51,855 nucleotides of DNA from Chara braunii (GCA_003427395.1 BFEA01001021.1:172877-224731); one strand, 5' to 3'; counted from the first letter of the stretch, positions 1 through 10,103 are shown. Made by a program: numbers and translations. Notes: generated from the letters alone by a model not told the origin.

Positions 1-27
1 AAAAAAAAAAAAAAAAAAAAAAAAAAA
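1..27 (+). repeat. poly(A) tract at window start
   Basis: Twenty-seven consecutive A residues open the window, and a second A-run of about 20 lies at 190-210. Such tracts are typical of 3' tails of retroposed sequences. The sequence between them is not recognised. Confidence 0.7.
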
Positions 28-302
28 GGTGAAACAGTAAGGCAGAACTGCACTTGAATGACATTTTGGATTCAACGAATTTTCAGAGTTTTCAGCGTTT
101 TTGGAAATGGTCTTATCAGAGGAAATTCCAATGTTCCAAATGAGACCAAATTTGGTACATAATAACCTTGAAGTAAGACAAAAACAGGCAAAAAAAAAAA
201 AAAAAAAAAACATAAAATTTCACCCCCAAAACCTAATTTCAATTTTGGACCTGTTACCCAGGAGCTGAAACTGGGGGGTCCCCGTTAAGCACATGTGCCC
301 AA

Positions 303-370
303 GGGCCTAGCTCAGTTGGTACACATGTGAACTGTACAAGGCAGATAGGAGTTCGGATCTGAGGGCCGCT
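303..370 (+). pseudogene. tRNA-like sequence (A box and weak B box)
   Basis: The segment starts GGGCC followed by TAGCTCAGTTGG at 308-319, a perfect match to the pol III A-box consensus TRGCNNAGYNGG. About 31 nt downstream, AGTTCGGATCT at 350-360 is an imperfect B box. The D stem and acceptor stem do not pair as in a working tRNA, so this is a tRNA-derived remnant or SINE head rather than a functional tRNA gene. It lies 38 bp upstream of a U6-like sequence on the same strand, an arrangement that would place U6 in reach of the internal pol III promoter. Confidence 0.5.
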
Positions 371-408
371 TAGCATGGGTAGTGTCGTGGGGCCGTCGAC
401 CCATCTTG

Positions 409-490
409 GTCCTTTGGGACATCCGTTAAAATTGGAACGATACATAGAAGATTAGCATGGCCCCTGCGCAAGGATGACACATATAAATCA
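409..490 (+). ncRNA. U6 spliceosomal snRNA-like sequence, probably a pseudogene
   Basis: From 409 the sequence follows U6 snRNA: a short 5' stem-loop, then ACATCCGTTAAAATTGGAAC, the region of the ACAGAGA box, the AGC triad (TTAGCATGG) and the internal stem-loop GGCCCCTGCGCAAGGATGAC, ending near AAATCA at 490. This conservation is far beyond chance. Two defects argue against function. The ACAGAGA box reads ACATAGA, altering the 5' splice-site pairing element, and the 3' tail after 490 does not match U6 and lacks a T-run terminator. No TATA box is visible about 30 bp upstream; a tRNA-like A box lies there instead. U6 pairs with U2 and the 5' splice site in the spliceosome core. This copy is best read as a truncated or chimeric retro-copy. 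Confidence 0.85.
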
Positions 491-494
491 GGGG

Positions 495-3200
495 AACAGA
501 CCGCACATCTGTGCCTTCTATGTTTACTTCTTTGTGTGGGTGCCTTCCCATTGCTCTGTGTGATCGGACCAAGATGCGCTAAGATAGGAGATTGGGAAGG
601 GGGAGGACGAAGCGAGAGGGGCACGGAGGGGTCAGGAAGAACCGACTGAACCTGGACGTGGATCCGCGTCGGAAACAGTCGACACAGCAGATGGTGGGAA
701 TTGAGGATGGCACGAGTAAGAAAGTCTAGCTTCACTCGATCCTTGCTGGAATCGAGCAAAGTAAGGATGTGGACTGGGGTTTCTTGGGCAGACAACTTTG
801 AATTTGTGGTTAATCTTAGTAAAGAGTTAGTAGGAGAAGAAGAGAAAAAGAAACAAGGAGCGCGGAGCGGTCGAAGAAGGCAACAGAGAGAAAGACAGGG
901 GTGAGAATCGAATTATTTAGTCGCTTCTTGGCCATTTTTTTGACAAACTCATATGCAAAATGGGGGGTTCAAGGCTGGCGACACCACTTTCTGAGGTTAG
1001 AATTAGTAAAAATTAGTAAAGAAAGAAGTTAGTAAGAAAAAGGGGTGCGCCGGAATGTCGAGAAGGAGAGCTATGGCGTGGGGAAAAAGTCTACCCTGTC
1101 CGTTTCTTAACAGAATCAGACGAGGTAAGATGTTAGATGGAGGTTCTATCCCACTGCGAGATGGTAGAGTTAGATTTATAATATAGTTAGGAGTTTAGCC
1201 ACATCAGAAAAATGGGGTGCGTGAATGTGGCGGGAGTGCAGCTATGGCAGAAGACGAAAATTCGATAGTTCGCTAGATTCTCTATAAAATTTAACGAACT
1301 AAAATCAGATTCGGGGGTTTTAGGACCTTGCGAATCGATCTATGAAGTCAGATCGATGAGGCAGGGGGTGGAAATTGCAGCACGAGTAAGAGGAGCTGCG
1401 CCCACTACGGGAAATATAAAGTTTGTATCTGACCACGTTTTGGCGAAAGATTCATTCAAAAATTTTCTCATTCTATCAACGGAAGTATTGAGGGGCTTGC
1501 CGCGAGTTGGATACTTACCTGATTGGCCGGTGCGTTGCTCATCCTGATCGGCGGTTTACTCACCTTGACTTAGCTGTCCCGTGTACATTGCGAGTGTATT
1601 CAGGTTCAAGTTCTCGATTGGTTGAACCTGGTTGCACTGATGGTCAGGTGCATTCAGGTAAGAGGTGAGAAAGAGGAGAGGAAGAAAGGAGTTAAGGCAT
1701 GCGCGATGGTAACGAGCACGCGACGAAGTCGGTTGAATTTGGGTGTATAAAACTGACAATGTATCTTTCCATGCTCTAGCGAAAGGTACATACTCATTTT
1801 TGTACATACTGGTGGAGCAGAGTCGTGATCGACCGCTCGTCATCTCTGTCGGACTATTGATTGCCTTTCACCATCGTGTCTACCACTCTTTTTGAGGTCG
1901 TGCTAGTTTTCCTGCGCAATCGCCTTCGTACTCACTCGAGGTCATATTAGTTCTGTCTTGGACGTCCCTGGATGCGACGGTGGGAAGATGCATGATTAGA
2001 AGGGGAGGAGTCATTAGAGAGAGAGAGAGAGGTTACCTCGAAGACGAGCGGGTGAATTGAACCAGAAGTCGAGATGTGAGTGCCTGACATGAGCACGGTG
2101 CATGGTTGTTCTTAGTTGGAGGAGTGGTTTGTCTGGTTAATTCCATTAACAGCAAGGAACGACAGATCGAGAGTTCTCTCTTGATTTAGAGGTGGTAGTC
2201 AAGTAGCTCGTACAGTTTGTCCTTGGTTCGCAGCAACAGTGGTCTAAACGTCAAGTCGTTGTCTGTAATGGTTGTGATGTTGCTTCGCGGCAAAAAAAGG
2301 CTAGCGTAGTCGTCTTTTTGCAGGCCGAACTAGACCAACAGGTCTAGCTTGACTGATATACGCATGAACTGTGATGGCATGTACCTGCTCATTGAGGAGA
2401 TCAGCATGAGAAAAGTTTATCGTAGCCTTGGACGACTCGCAATTGTTGTGGTGCTGGACTGCTATTGTAGCTACGGGAGTTCAAATCTGTGTTGTTGCGG
2501 GCCACCCGATGTTGTTGGTTGCATGATTCAAAGAACAAATTGCTGAGCAGCGCTACCTTTGCAAAGCTATTGCTGTGTTTATTAAAATATGCTCAACTCT
2601 TGTGCTGTGTCATGTTCCTGCCGTGTTATATTGAGCATTTGCGGTGCATTGCTGGGTCTTTTGTGCATTAGCGTGGTGTTTTGTTTGGGCCTTGCTGTGT
2701 TCGCATATGTCCTGTTGAACATGATATCGTGTTGTAATATTTGTTGAGTACTGTTAAAGTTTGTTGTGGCATTACAACGTTTTGCTGCATCTTACTGTTG
2801 AGCACCGCGGTGTGTCGTTATGGTCCACTATAGCTTGCTACTACAGATGCCGTAATCTGCGTCAAGGTAGTTGAGTTTCATGTCTACGTCGCTGTGCTTT
2901 TTATTGTGCGGCACTATAACTGCTGCATTTCGGCATTCCATACTCTTGCGATAGCTTGCTGCTATGTGCACTGCTGCCTGGCTAAATATTACTGAGTTTT
3001 TGCTTGCAATTTGAGTATGGCACAAGGATGTGCGCAGTCCAAATGCAGTCTACAAGGTCGCGTAGTTGCAGCTTGGACTAAGTCTGTTGCATCAAAGGTG
3101 TGACCAGATTCTTTAGAGGGGCCATCGCTGTGACTTGGAGGTCGTCAGAGGGCCTATGGCCAACTACTTCACTTCGGTTTGACTGGTTTCTGCGCGTTTT
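495..3200. other. gene-free stretch
   Basis: No coding region with family-like content was found on either strand; open frames are short and compositionally ordinary. A degenerate direct repeat is visible at about 1037-1080 and 1207-1250 (GGGGTGCG...GAATGT...GCTATGGC). The part from about 2450 to 3020 is T/G-rich with many TGTTG/GCTGTGT words. A short (GA)n lies near 2015-2030. Confidence 0.6.
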
Positions 3201-3225
3201 GGCCATCATTGTGGGGCCCTACGTA

Positions 3226-3540
3226 GCACCGTGTTCGCGTTCGAAGGCGAACGCGAACAAGCGCCCAAAACCCTCCGAACGCGAACATTAAAAAAAAAAA
3301 AAAAACCGTTCTCATAAAACTTTGAAAAAACTATATGTTATGTAAAATAAAAATACAAGCAACTTTTGCCTTGGAGTCATGTTCAAATTCGTATTCAATC
3401 ACGATTTAAAAATAAAAAACCAAAATTGTTTTTTTTGCGGAAAAAAAATATGTTCACCCGAACATGTTCGCAAGCTGTTCGCGCGAACGTGCGAATATGT
3501 TCGCCCGAACGTGAAGGGGCGTGAACACGTTCGGCGTGTT
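3226..3540. mobile_element. inverted-repeat-rich patch, possible hAT-like MITE
   Basis: Both ends are packed with GTTCG/CGAAC words: 3226-3288 (GTTCGCGTTCGAAGGCGAAC region) and 3451-3535 (GAACATGTTCGC, GTTCGCGCGAAC, GTTCGCCCGAAC). The middle, 3289-3450, is A/T-rich. GGGCCC occurs just outside each end (about 3214 and 3550), and the flanks show loosely matching inverted GTAGCAC.../GTAACAC... words. This design (GC-rich palindromic ends, AT-rich core) fits a non-autonomous DNA transposon, but no clean terminal inverted repeat or target duplication was found. Confidence 0.35.
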
Positions 3541-4040
3541 ACGCAGGCGGGGCCCTCAGGCAAATCAAGACTACAAGGTCCTCTCCGCGAGTCTGAACGC
3601 ACCCCTCTGGTATCTGAGAGTCTAAACATCTTATTTTCTGTCTTTCTTAGTCTGAATCTGGTCTTTTGGTGCTGAGAGTAAGGCGGCAGGCGGGATTGAA
3701 ACCCGTAGGACCGTGCCAAGGCCTCTGTGGGAGGTTCGACCCTCCGATTGCGGGAGCTCTGCCGGAACCCAGGCGGGGTTCTGGAAACAGGGAACTTCAG
3801 GTATAAGTTTTGTCTAACGCGTGTGATCCTTTCCCCTAACTACATTATTCTTTTGGGTATCTGAATATAACTATGACAGGTTATTACTTTTATTTTGTTA
3901 TGTATGTCAGGACATGTTTTGTGAAAGGCTAAATAAACAAATATATATGAGAACTTAGATAATCCTTCGAGTGAATTCAGACAAAGGAATTGGGGGAAGG
4001 TGGGAGAAGGGAGTTTTGCATGCTTTGACCAGGTCAACCC
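3541..4040. other. gene-free stretch with a T-arm-like motif
   Basis: On the minus strand at about 3690-3705 the sequence CGGGTTTCAATCCCG resembles a tRNA T-arm/B box, and on the plus strand GGAGGTTCGACCCTCC (about 3730-3745) does too. No matching A box was located, so no tRNA is called. A short perfect palindrome (TTGACC-A-GGTCAA) lies at 4025-4037. Confidence 0.35.
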
Positions 4041-4045
4041 AAGGT

Positions 4046-5115
4046 TGAGCCCCTCCGGATGGATGTGGGCTCAGTGCTATGTTTTATTGATGTTTGCTGG
4101 ATTGAGTGAATGACTTTTATGGCTGGTCCTACCCGGGTATGATGGATCAACCGCTGTTTCTTTTGAGGGTTTCTGAACAGGAGGACGGACACCCTGGGTA
4201 GGAAAGACTCAAATTCCTGGTGTTTCTTTTAAGGAGTTGAGATGCATGTTTTTTTTGAGGGAACAAAGGCATAAGACTAAGCGTATCCTAGGGTTAGGGT
4301 GGCTTAGCCATGAGCCATGAATTAACTGGTCAACCAGAGTATAAAATGTGATACATATATTATTGAACTTATACTTCTGACAGATCGGGCACCCTGGGTA
4401 GGGAAAGTGAGTCAGTAAGTCAGGTAGAACTAAGGAAGAAAAGAAAATAGATGAAGAATAAAAAGAAAGTAACTGGGCAGACTGAACGTACCCTAGGGTT
4501 AGGGTGGTTCAGTTGTATGCTCGTAATAACACTAAGGAGCAGAAAGTTAGTATAAATCTGTTTTTATTTTCCCTTCTAAACAAAGAGGGCAGATCGGAAG
4601 CTCCATTAGTTGGAAAGGTCCGATCGACTGCCTAACAAGAGAAGGAAAAACTTAAAGTCTGTGCAAGTATTCGTATCATATTAACTGTTGTATGGCTAAC
4701 TGGGCGTACCGTAGGGTTAGGGCAGCCTAATAGTATGCTTTTGACGTTGATGTGGTGTAAGTTGGACATACCCTAGGGTTGGGGCGGTCCAACTTTTTGT
4801 TATTTGTACTTATGTTCAGGCAAGTTAGGCCTACATTTGGGTAGGGATGGTCTAATGTTATGCCATATGTAACCTTGTTTAAGGCAAACTGGGCATACCC
4901 TAGGGTTAGGGAAGCCTAGTCCTATGCTTCATGTCGTTAAGTTGGCAGAAGCCAGACGTACCCTAGGGTTAGGGCGGTCTGGTCATATGCATTACGTATA
5001 AAGTTCATGTTATGTTGGGCACACCCTAGGGTTAGGACACTCCAGATGTGCGTACCTTATTTGTTACTTAGGCAGGTCAAGCATACCCTTTAATTAGGGT
5101 GAATCAGATCGTATG
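4046..5115 (+). repeat. array of hairpins with conserved 19-nt loop and covarying stems
   Basis: At least seven units share a core close to RTACCCTAGGGTTAGGGYG flanked by short complementary arms whose sequence differs from unit to unit. Arms (left/right): 4277-4282/4302-4307 CTAAGC/GCTTAG; 4481-4487/4507-4513 ACTGAAC/GTTCAGT; 4701-4705/4725-4729 TGGGC/GCCTA; 4759-4767/4787-4795 AAGTTGGAC/GTCCAACTT; 4825-4831/4849-4855 TTAGGCC/GGTCTAA; 4888-4894/4914-4920 ACTGGGC/GCCTAGT; 4952-4957/4977-4982 CCAGAC/GTCTGG. The loop is 19 nt in all except the fifth (17 nt). Many units are followed 3-4 nt later by TATGC. Weaker units lie near 5016-5044 and 5080-5110. Related hairpins with other loops lie at 4046-4073, 4124-4149 and 4592-4625 (GATCGGA/TCCGATC). 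No protein is encoded here. Function is unknown. Confidence 0.85.
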
Positions 5116-6660
5116 TCATAGGAAAGGGGGACTTGAATGGGAAAAGAGCTAAGAGATGTAACGAACTACTTGAACCAAACTAATGTGGGATTGTGAGAGA
5201 TGCTTGTTTATGCATGTTTGTGGGCTCTTACTTGGGGTGTCTTTTTGATAGCTTAGCTGCTTTAGATGCTCGCTGAATGCTGGAGCTAAAGATAGGTGAG
5301 ATGGATGATGGGAGGGAAGCTTGGGATGCGTTAGAACTGACCCTACTGGAAGTTAGGCCTAGTGATAACTCATGATTCAATCTTCAAAAGAGGATCATGT
5401 GAACTATCTTCAGTCTCAACTATCAAGTAAGCGTCAGAAGTTAATCCCAAGTATGGTCGTACGTTGTCTTGCATTTTCGGCTTTGTATTAATCTTGGTAG
5501 CCTCCTGTTCCTACGGGAAGCGTTGCCGAAATTTTCACAAAGCTGAAAAGAGTTAGTCATTTTTTTGGACTCGTAGAAATTATGGAAAGACACTTTTTAT
5601 ATGGGAAGCGCTGCCGAAATTTCGTAGAATTTGAGGAGTTATAATATTTTTAGATACGAGTTATTTGACAAATCCTGAATAGGGGAGGTGCTTAGTGACT
5701 TGGTGCTTGTAAGGGGAGCTGACAATGAGATTAGTAGAGGAGATATGTTACGAATTGGAAAGTATTCTCCTTTTGGCATGAACATAGTATTATTTTTTTT
5801 TTGGCCTGTACTGCGATGCAAGTTTCCGTATTTCGCTTGAAAGCTTGATTCGTTCAGCCTGATCCTTCAAAGGATCACTTTTCTGTTATCACTGATAACA
5901 GGTCGGTTGCCGATTCGTCAGTTCACGACTCAACTTTCCTGCTTCTTCTTCCTCTCAACCAAATGTCTTGGCCCTTGCTAGGTTTAATGTTTTCTTAGGT
6001 TTTCACCCAGATTCTTTATAAATGGCCATTTCTTAAAGACTGAGTGCTTTTGTTGAGGAATGGTGGGGAAAAGGTTGGGCTTGTGTGCATGAGGCAGGGT
6101 GTGAGCTGCAGAAGGCTGAAAAGTTGACCCCCTTAGTGTGTGCGATGTCGCTTGAATTCTCTGTGTATGATTACAAGTATGTGTGGAGAAATCTCGACTG
6201 AGTCTTGGTGAATGGTTACGTTTTGGATTCAGATGGGCAAACCTCACAACTGTCGTGAGAGTGAACTACCACACCACTCTTTGTTTGATTGAGATTGTCC
6301 TTTTCCCATTCTGATATTATGATAGTTAAAGTAGACGTACGCTCGGATAACCCTCACGGGCTATGCGACCGCACGCTTACGCTTTCCTTTTACTCGCTGG
6401 TCTAATTGGTCAGACGTTAGTCTTGAACCTGGAATTCGAGGCCCTTGTTCATGACATCCCATATCCCTCTTCTTTCTTTAGGGCGGTGTGTCCTACCAAA
6501 TGGGCACTCGCACCTTTTTTGGGGGCGGACTGGGCCTATAAGCCACGCTTAAATCTTCGTAGAGATCTAGTGGTTTATTTGTGTTTTCTTCTGATAACGT
6601 TATTGCTTTCTTTCTTTTCCTTGTTTTAATTTTTTTTTGGTGGAACAATAAAGTTCCGGG
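5116..6660. other. gene-free stretch with perfect hairpins
   Basis: A direct repeat (GGGAAGCGTTGCCGAAATTT / GGGAAGCGCTGCCGAAATTT) occurs near 5515 and 5600. Two perfect hairpins sit back to back: TGATCCTT-CA-AAGGATCA at 5860-5877 and CTGTTATC-ACT-GATAACAG at 5883-5901. An 88-codon hydrophobic open frame at 6363-6629 (+) has no recognisable domain and no support as a gene. Confidence 0.5.
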
Positions 6661-6733
6661 TGGAAGGATTAGTGTGTCGCTGGTGGTGCACCAAACAACT
6701 CACCACCGCTCCATATTCCTTCCTGCCCTAGGG

Positions 6734-6782
6734 ACCATCTTACCCCGCACCCTTTAGGACACCTCAGGGTGCAGAAGATGGT
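6734..6782. repeat. stacked inverted repeat (hairpin)
   Basis: ACCATCTT (6734-6741) pairs with AAGATGGT (6775-6782), and inside it GCACCCT (6747-6753) pairs with AGGGTGC (6766-6772). A further hairpin GGTGGTG/CACCACC lies just upstream at about 6683-6710. These lie in an otherwise gene-free GC-rich block running to about 7620. Confidence 0.6.
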
Positions 6783-6929
6783 AAGGCCCTCAAGCCGCTT
6801 TTGCGCTCACTAAAGGTACCCCCCCTTAGCGCGCGCTTCAGCTGACGCCCGAGCGTCGGGAGCGACCCCATGGCTAAGGTAAAACCACTCGATTATGGGC
6901 ACCACATAATGCGCCGTCATCACGACCAC

Positions 6930-7599
6930 TGACGTGGGACTGCATTGCGAGCCTATATGTGTAGGCCCTGCGTGCGCACGACCATCTTATACGATCCGGC
7001 GCGCGGACTCCGCTTAGGGCTTACGCAAAAACAGTTATGGGTCAAGTAGAAAGGACAAAAGCACGTTGCGGTAAGTAGAACCAAGCTTCGGTAATGCGAA
7101 GCGTCGCACGGATGGAGTACTAGTCCTAGTCGGCCTATGGGAATCCGCATTCCAGATTCCAACGTCTCGAACGTCGGCTCGCACACGGGTCTGGTTTGGG
7201 CACTATCCGCTCACACCCTTCGTACTAACCAGCCTTTTTCATTTGACAGGCCTACCAAGCTGTACAAATTGGAATATGGGCTAGGCAGAGGAAAAAAAGG
7301 GGGGGAGCTAGCCTCCTTTCCCCTCTGCGATCGGTTCCTTTTGTGGGTTTTCATAGTTGGACGTTGGAGTCCGTGGCAGCCGTCAAAGTCAAACCCCTTG
7401 ACCTCTCCACATATCTCCGATGTTGGAGCCTGTCAAGAGAGCCAAGACTCGGGCTGCCACGACAACCCCGAGGCTGTCTACTCAACCCTTCTCCACAGGG
7501 TGTAGAAGAGGGTAGATCTTGCAACCTCACTTGTGATTGTCCCGCGTCAGGAGGAGAACCCCTTGAGACGTATGTCAGCCGACACTTGGATGTCGAAGA
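6930..7599. other. gene-free stretch, GC-rich, unassigned
   Basis: Short overlapping open frames on both strands (for example 7137-7505 and 7343-7618, +) carry no recognisable motif. I see no splice-site-bounded exon I can defend. The block may be part of an LTR or another transposon, but no second copy is in the window. Confidence 0.4.
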
Positions 7600-7624
7600 T
7601 GACCCTCAAAACTTCTGAGGGTCA
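7600..7624. repeat. perfect 9-bp hairpin
   Basis: TGACCCTCA (7600-7608) and TGAGGGTCA (7616-7624) are perfect reverse complements around a 7-nt loop. Confidence 0.65.
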
Positions 7625-7835
7625 CCTGAGTTTGGGTACCGCATAGCATTCCATCATTGCGGCTGCTTGCGTAAACATGCATCGCGAGTCGATATGATAG
7701 AGCCCATGCCGCCACAATATTTATTTTGGACTTCTCGCGCAACACTCATCTAATCCCTCAACAAAAATTATGGGTTGGGTGAGAACAAGGAGCTAGGCGC
7801 GATTTACGAGTGAAACTTGGTTTTGTTTCATTTGG

Positions 7836-7945
7836 TATCGTCGCGTGGTTAAGATAGTCGTCCTAGTCGACCGACGTAGGATCACACTCGAAAGATCAGC
7901 GCATCGAGCAACGGTTCACGTGCGGGTTCGATTCGGGCGTTTGAC
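7836..7945 (+). pseudogene. weak tRNA-like sequence
   Basis: TCGCGTGGTTAAGATAG at 7841-7857 resembles the D-arm/A box of Ser/Leu-type tRNAs, and GCGGGTTCGATTCGGGCG at about 7922-7939 contains a near-consensus B box. The A-to-B distance of about 80 nt is longer than in a normal tRNA, so if real this is a SINE-like derivative. No T-run terminator follows. Confidence 0.3.
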
Positions 7946-9264
7946 CGCGCGTACCCCCTATGCTACAAGGAACGAGAAACGCCCTCGGTTGGGCCACCTC
8001 TGCGATTGCATATGAAAAACCTTCGCATGTGGGTCAGTAGCTCGGCGGGGATACGCCCACCTAAGGGCTGGTGACAGCTCCCCCAGGTGGAGGTAAGCAG
8101 TGCCTCGCGTGACGCTGTCCTGTCGTAGGGGCTCGCGAGAGGTACGCTGGCGCACTCGGCCGGAGCGGCAAACGCTCTCTGCGACAAGTCTTGCAAAATC
8201 CTGCGTGACGCGGCCGGGAGGGTACCGATGCGCTCGACAGCGGGATGACTAAGGGTTTCTTTCCACTACCCTCGACTTTAAAAAAATCTCAAAGGCATCC
8301 CTTCAAGCGTTCGTGAACCTGCACGTAATTAAAAAATAGAGGTAACTTTTTCTTAATCTAATCACAAGACAAGAGGTCGGTGACCTCACAATTCGACCCG
8401 TAAAATATTGGGGCACTTACCTAACTTCGGTTGTGATCAAAGACAAAAATATTGAAAATCGTATCCATCGTCTCATTTTTTCTACCATAACTTTCCAAAA
8501 ATGTTGCAACCAGAAAAGGAAGAGAAGTCTGTAGTCCTTTGGCTGATAAACTTTATACACATTGTGGGTTATTGCATCAAGTTGGAGATAACCAAATTTC
8601 CATCCTGAGAGATTGATGCTACTTGTCTCCTTAAGGCTCATGTTGTGAGGAACCAGGGACGGCCTATGCCTTATCGAACTCTGCACGTCCTTCGATCTGC
8701 AATGATCAGAAGTCTGATGTAGGACCGGATTTGTTGATGTTGTTGTTGTTTGGAGGTCTTCTCCCTAATGAAAACATCAATGTTACGCACTTGCCGAATC
8801 ACTTACATAATTGCTCCTCTACAGGTCACGGCCACATGTCCCCACCCCTCTAAGTATTTCAAGTTGAGACATGGTAGTTGACCATACATATCCAGTCATC
8901 TATCCAGATAAAGTCACTGTTTGTCAGACCCATCCAAAGTTTGGACTGCCACATTCAAATTTCATCCGATAGCAGACATTATATCTAAACATGTGAATTC
9001 GATTTTCAGCCCCCCTTGGAGACAGCCACAGGGATGAAGGTATCACTTGTAAGGACTGAAGCCAAAGTAAGTTAACACTCTTATGACAACGAATGCAACA
9101 TAGAGCTCTCCATTGAGTCCGTCAATGGACCCTTATTTTTTTCCAATCGATTTGAAGTCAGGCCCAACGGAGAGCGCTCCAATATGACCCGTAAATGGGT
9201 CACTTCACCTTTGCTTCAAGTTTGTAATAGAAGAAGGGGGGGGAGGTCACTTGGCACGTTGTTC
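7946..9264. other. gene-free stretch
   Basis: Open frames of 60-90 codons (for example 8417-8686, minus) show no recognisable domain, repeat or codon signature. No repeat structure stands out apart from homopolymer runs. Confidence 0.45.
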
Positions 9265-9294
9265 GAGCAAACACCCTTACAAGGGTAGTTGCTC
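9265..9294. repeat. two-part hairpin sharing a core with 16.3 kb
   Basis: Outer arms GAGCAA (9265-9270)/TTGCTC (9289-9294) enclose inner arms ACCCTT (9273-9278)/AAGGGT (9281-9286). The inner core recurs as a palindrome at 16301-16318, where the outer arms differ. Confidence 0.6.
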
Positions 9295-9675
9295 ACAATT
9301 TTGCATTCCATACAGTACCGACGTCAATTGCCGTATAGGGGACGGTCTGGATTAAAAAGTGGTATTTTTTATGGCATGGCGCCGTGAAGCAAACTTCTCG
9401 ACCATTGAGGTCGAGGTCGCTAGGTGACCATGCGTAATGATACGATACATACGACAACAAATACAAGTTACTAAAAGTAAAAGTTTTCGGCCGCAAGGGC
9501 CATAGGACTGCAACGGAACAAGAAAAAGGTCGCACGGTATGCTGCGACCACGATCTAAAACAGTCAAAATTTCATACGGTAAGGCAAAAACGGATTAGAT
9601 CGATTATAGAGGTGTCGACCGACCGGTATGGGAAAACCAGCGGGTCGCGGCGCCTCCAACTCGAAAGCAGACTAA

Positions 9676-9982
9676 GCCCCGACCAGCATGGTCGGGGCAG
9701 CCGATAGAAATGTGTCCCTACCAATTGTCTTCTGCTACGCGGCCCTAAGTGTCGGGCACATCTATCTCTACGTGGTACCTACCTACCTGATACTTGAAGT
9801 GTTTTCCGCTGCTCTTAAGTGACGAGCACCTCTTTCCCCCTGCCACTTGAATATTTTTCCCACTACAACCCTCAATGTCACTATCACAGAGTGCCGTTAC
9901 GGGTCACACCGACAGACACTCGGACAAGCATGGAGACTGAGCATCAAGGCTCAGGCCACCAGGTGGGCTGAGCCCCGATGCT
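9676..9982. repeat. cluster of strong inverted repeats
   Basis: GCCCCGACC (9676-9684) pairs perfectly with GGTCGGGGC (9690-9698) around a 5-nt loop. GCCC/GGGC (9742-9757) and GCTC/GAGC (9811-9827) are two copies of one motif with loops TAAGTGTC and TTAAGTGAC. A 43-nt near-perfect palindrome runs 9940-9982: AGCATC, GGCTCAG and CCACC on the left pair with GGTGG, CTGAGCC and GATGCT on the right, with only AA/CC and G/G mismatches. Confidence 0.75.
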
Positions 9983-9999
9983 GTATATCTATTTGAGCG

Positions 10000-10025
10000 G
10001 CTCCTTTCCTAAGCCGAAAAGGAGC
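10000..10025. repeat. hairpin immediately upstream of tRNA-like unit
   Basis: GCTCCTTT (10000-10007) and AAAGGAGC (10018-10025) are perfect complements. The right arm overlaps the first bases of the tRNA-like sequence at 10021. Confidence 0.6.
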
Positions 10026-10103
10026 TAGCTCAGAGGGTTTAGGTGCAGGATAATCAAGTGAAGGATTCATGGAACGAATCCACCCGATGGTTGAGCTAGT
10101 TCC
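10021..10103 (+). pseudogene. tRNA-like pol III unit (SINE head or tRNA pseudogene)
   Basis: TAGCTCAGAGGG at 10026-10037 matches the A-box consensus at all but one position. GGAACGAATCC at 10071-10081 matches the B box at most positions, at a tRNA-like distance of about 45 nt. The ends pair: GGAGCTAG (10021-10028) with CTAGTTCC (10096-10103, one G-T pair), mimicking an acceptor stem. A run of eight Ts follows at once. The D stem is poor, so a functional tRNA is unlikely. The combination of both internal promoter boxes, closing stem and terminator suggests a unit that was, or still is, transcribed by RNA polymerase III. Confidence 0.5.

Noticed and set aside
303-370. Functional tRNA gene
   Set aside because: A and B boxes are present, but the acceptor, D and T stems do not pair properly.
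4270-5110. Telomere or subtelomere
   Set aside because: TTAGGG words occur only once or twice per unit inside hairpin loops and are not in tandem; not a chromosome end.
4046-5115. CRISPR array
   Set aside because: Repeats are spaced irregularly (about 60-215 bp), the conserved part is a hairpin loop, and the setting is eukaryotic; no cas genes.
6363-6629. 88-codon hydrophobic frame as a small membrane protein
   Set aside because: No family resemblance, no conservation evidence and no clear gene context; eukaryotic intergenic DNA gives such frames often.
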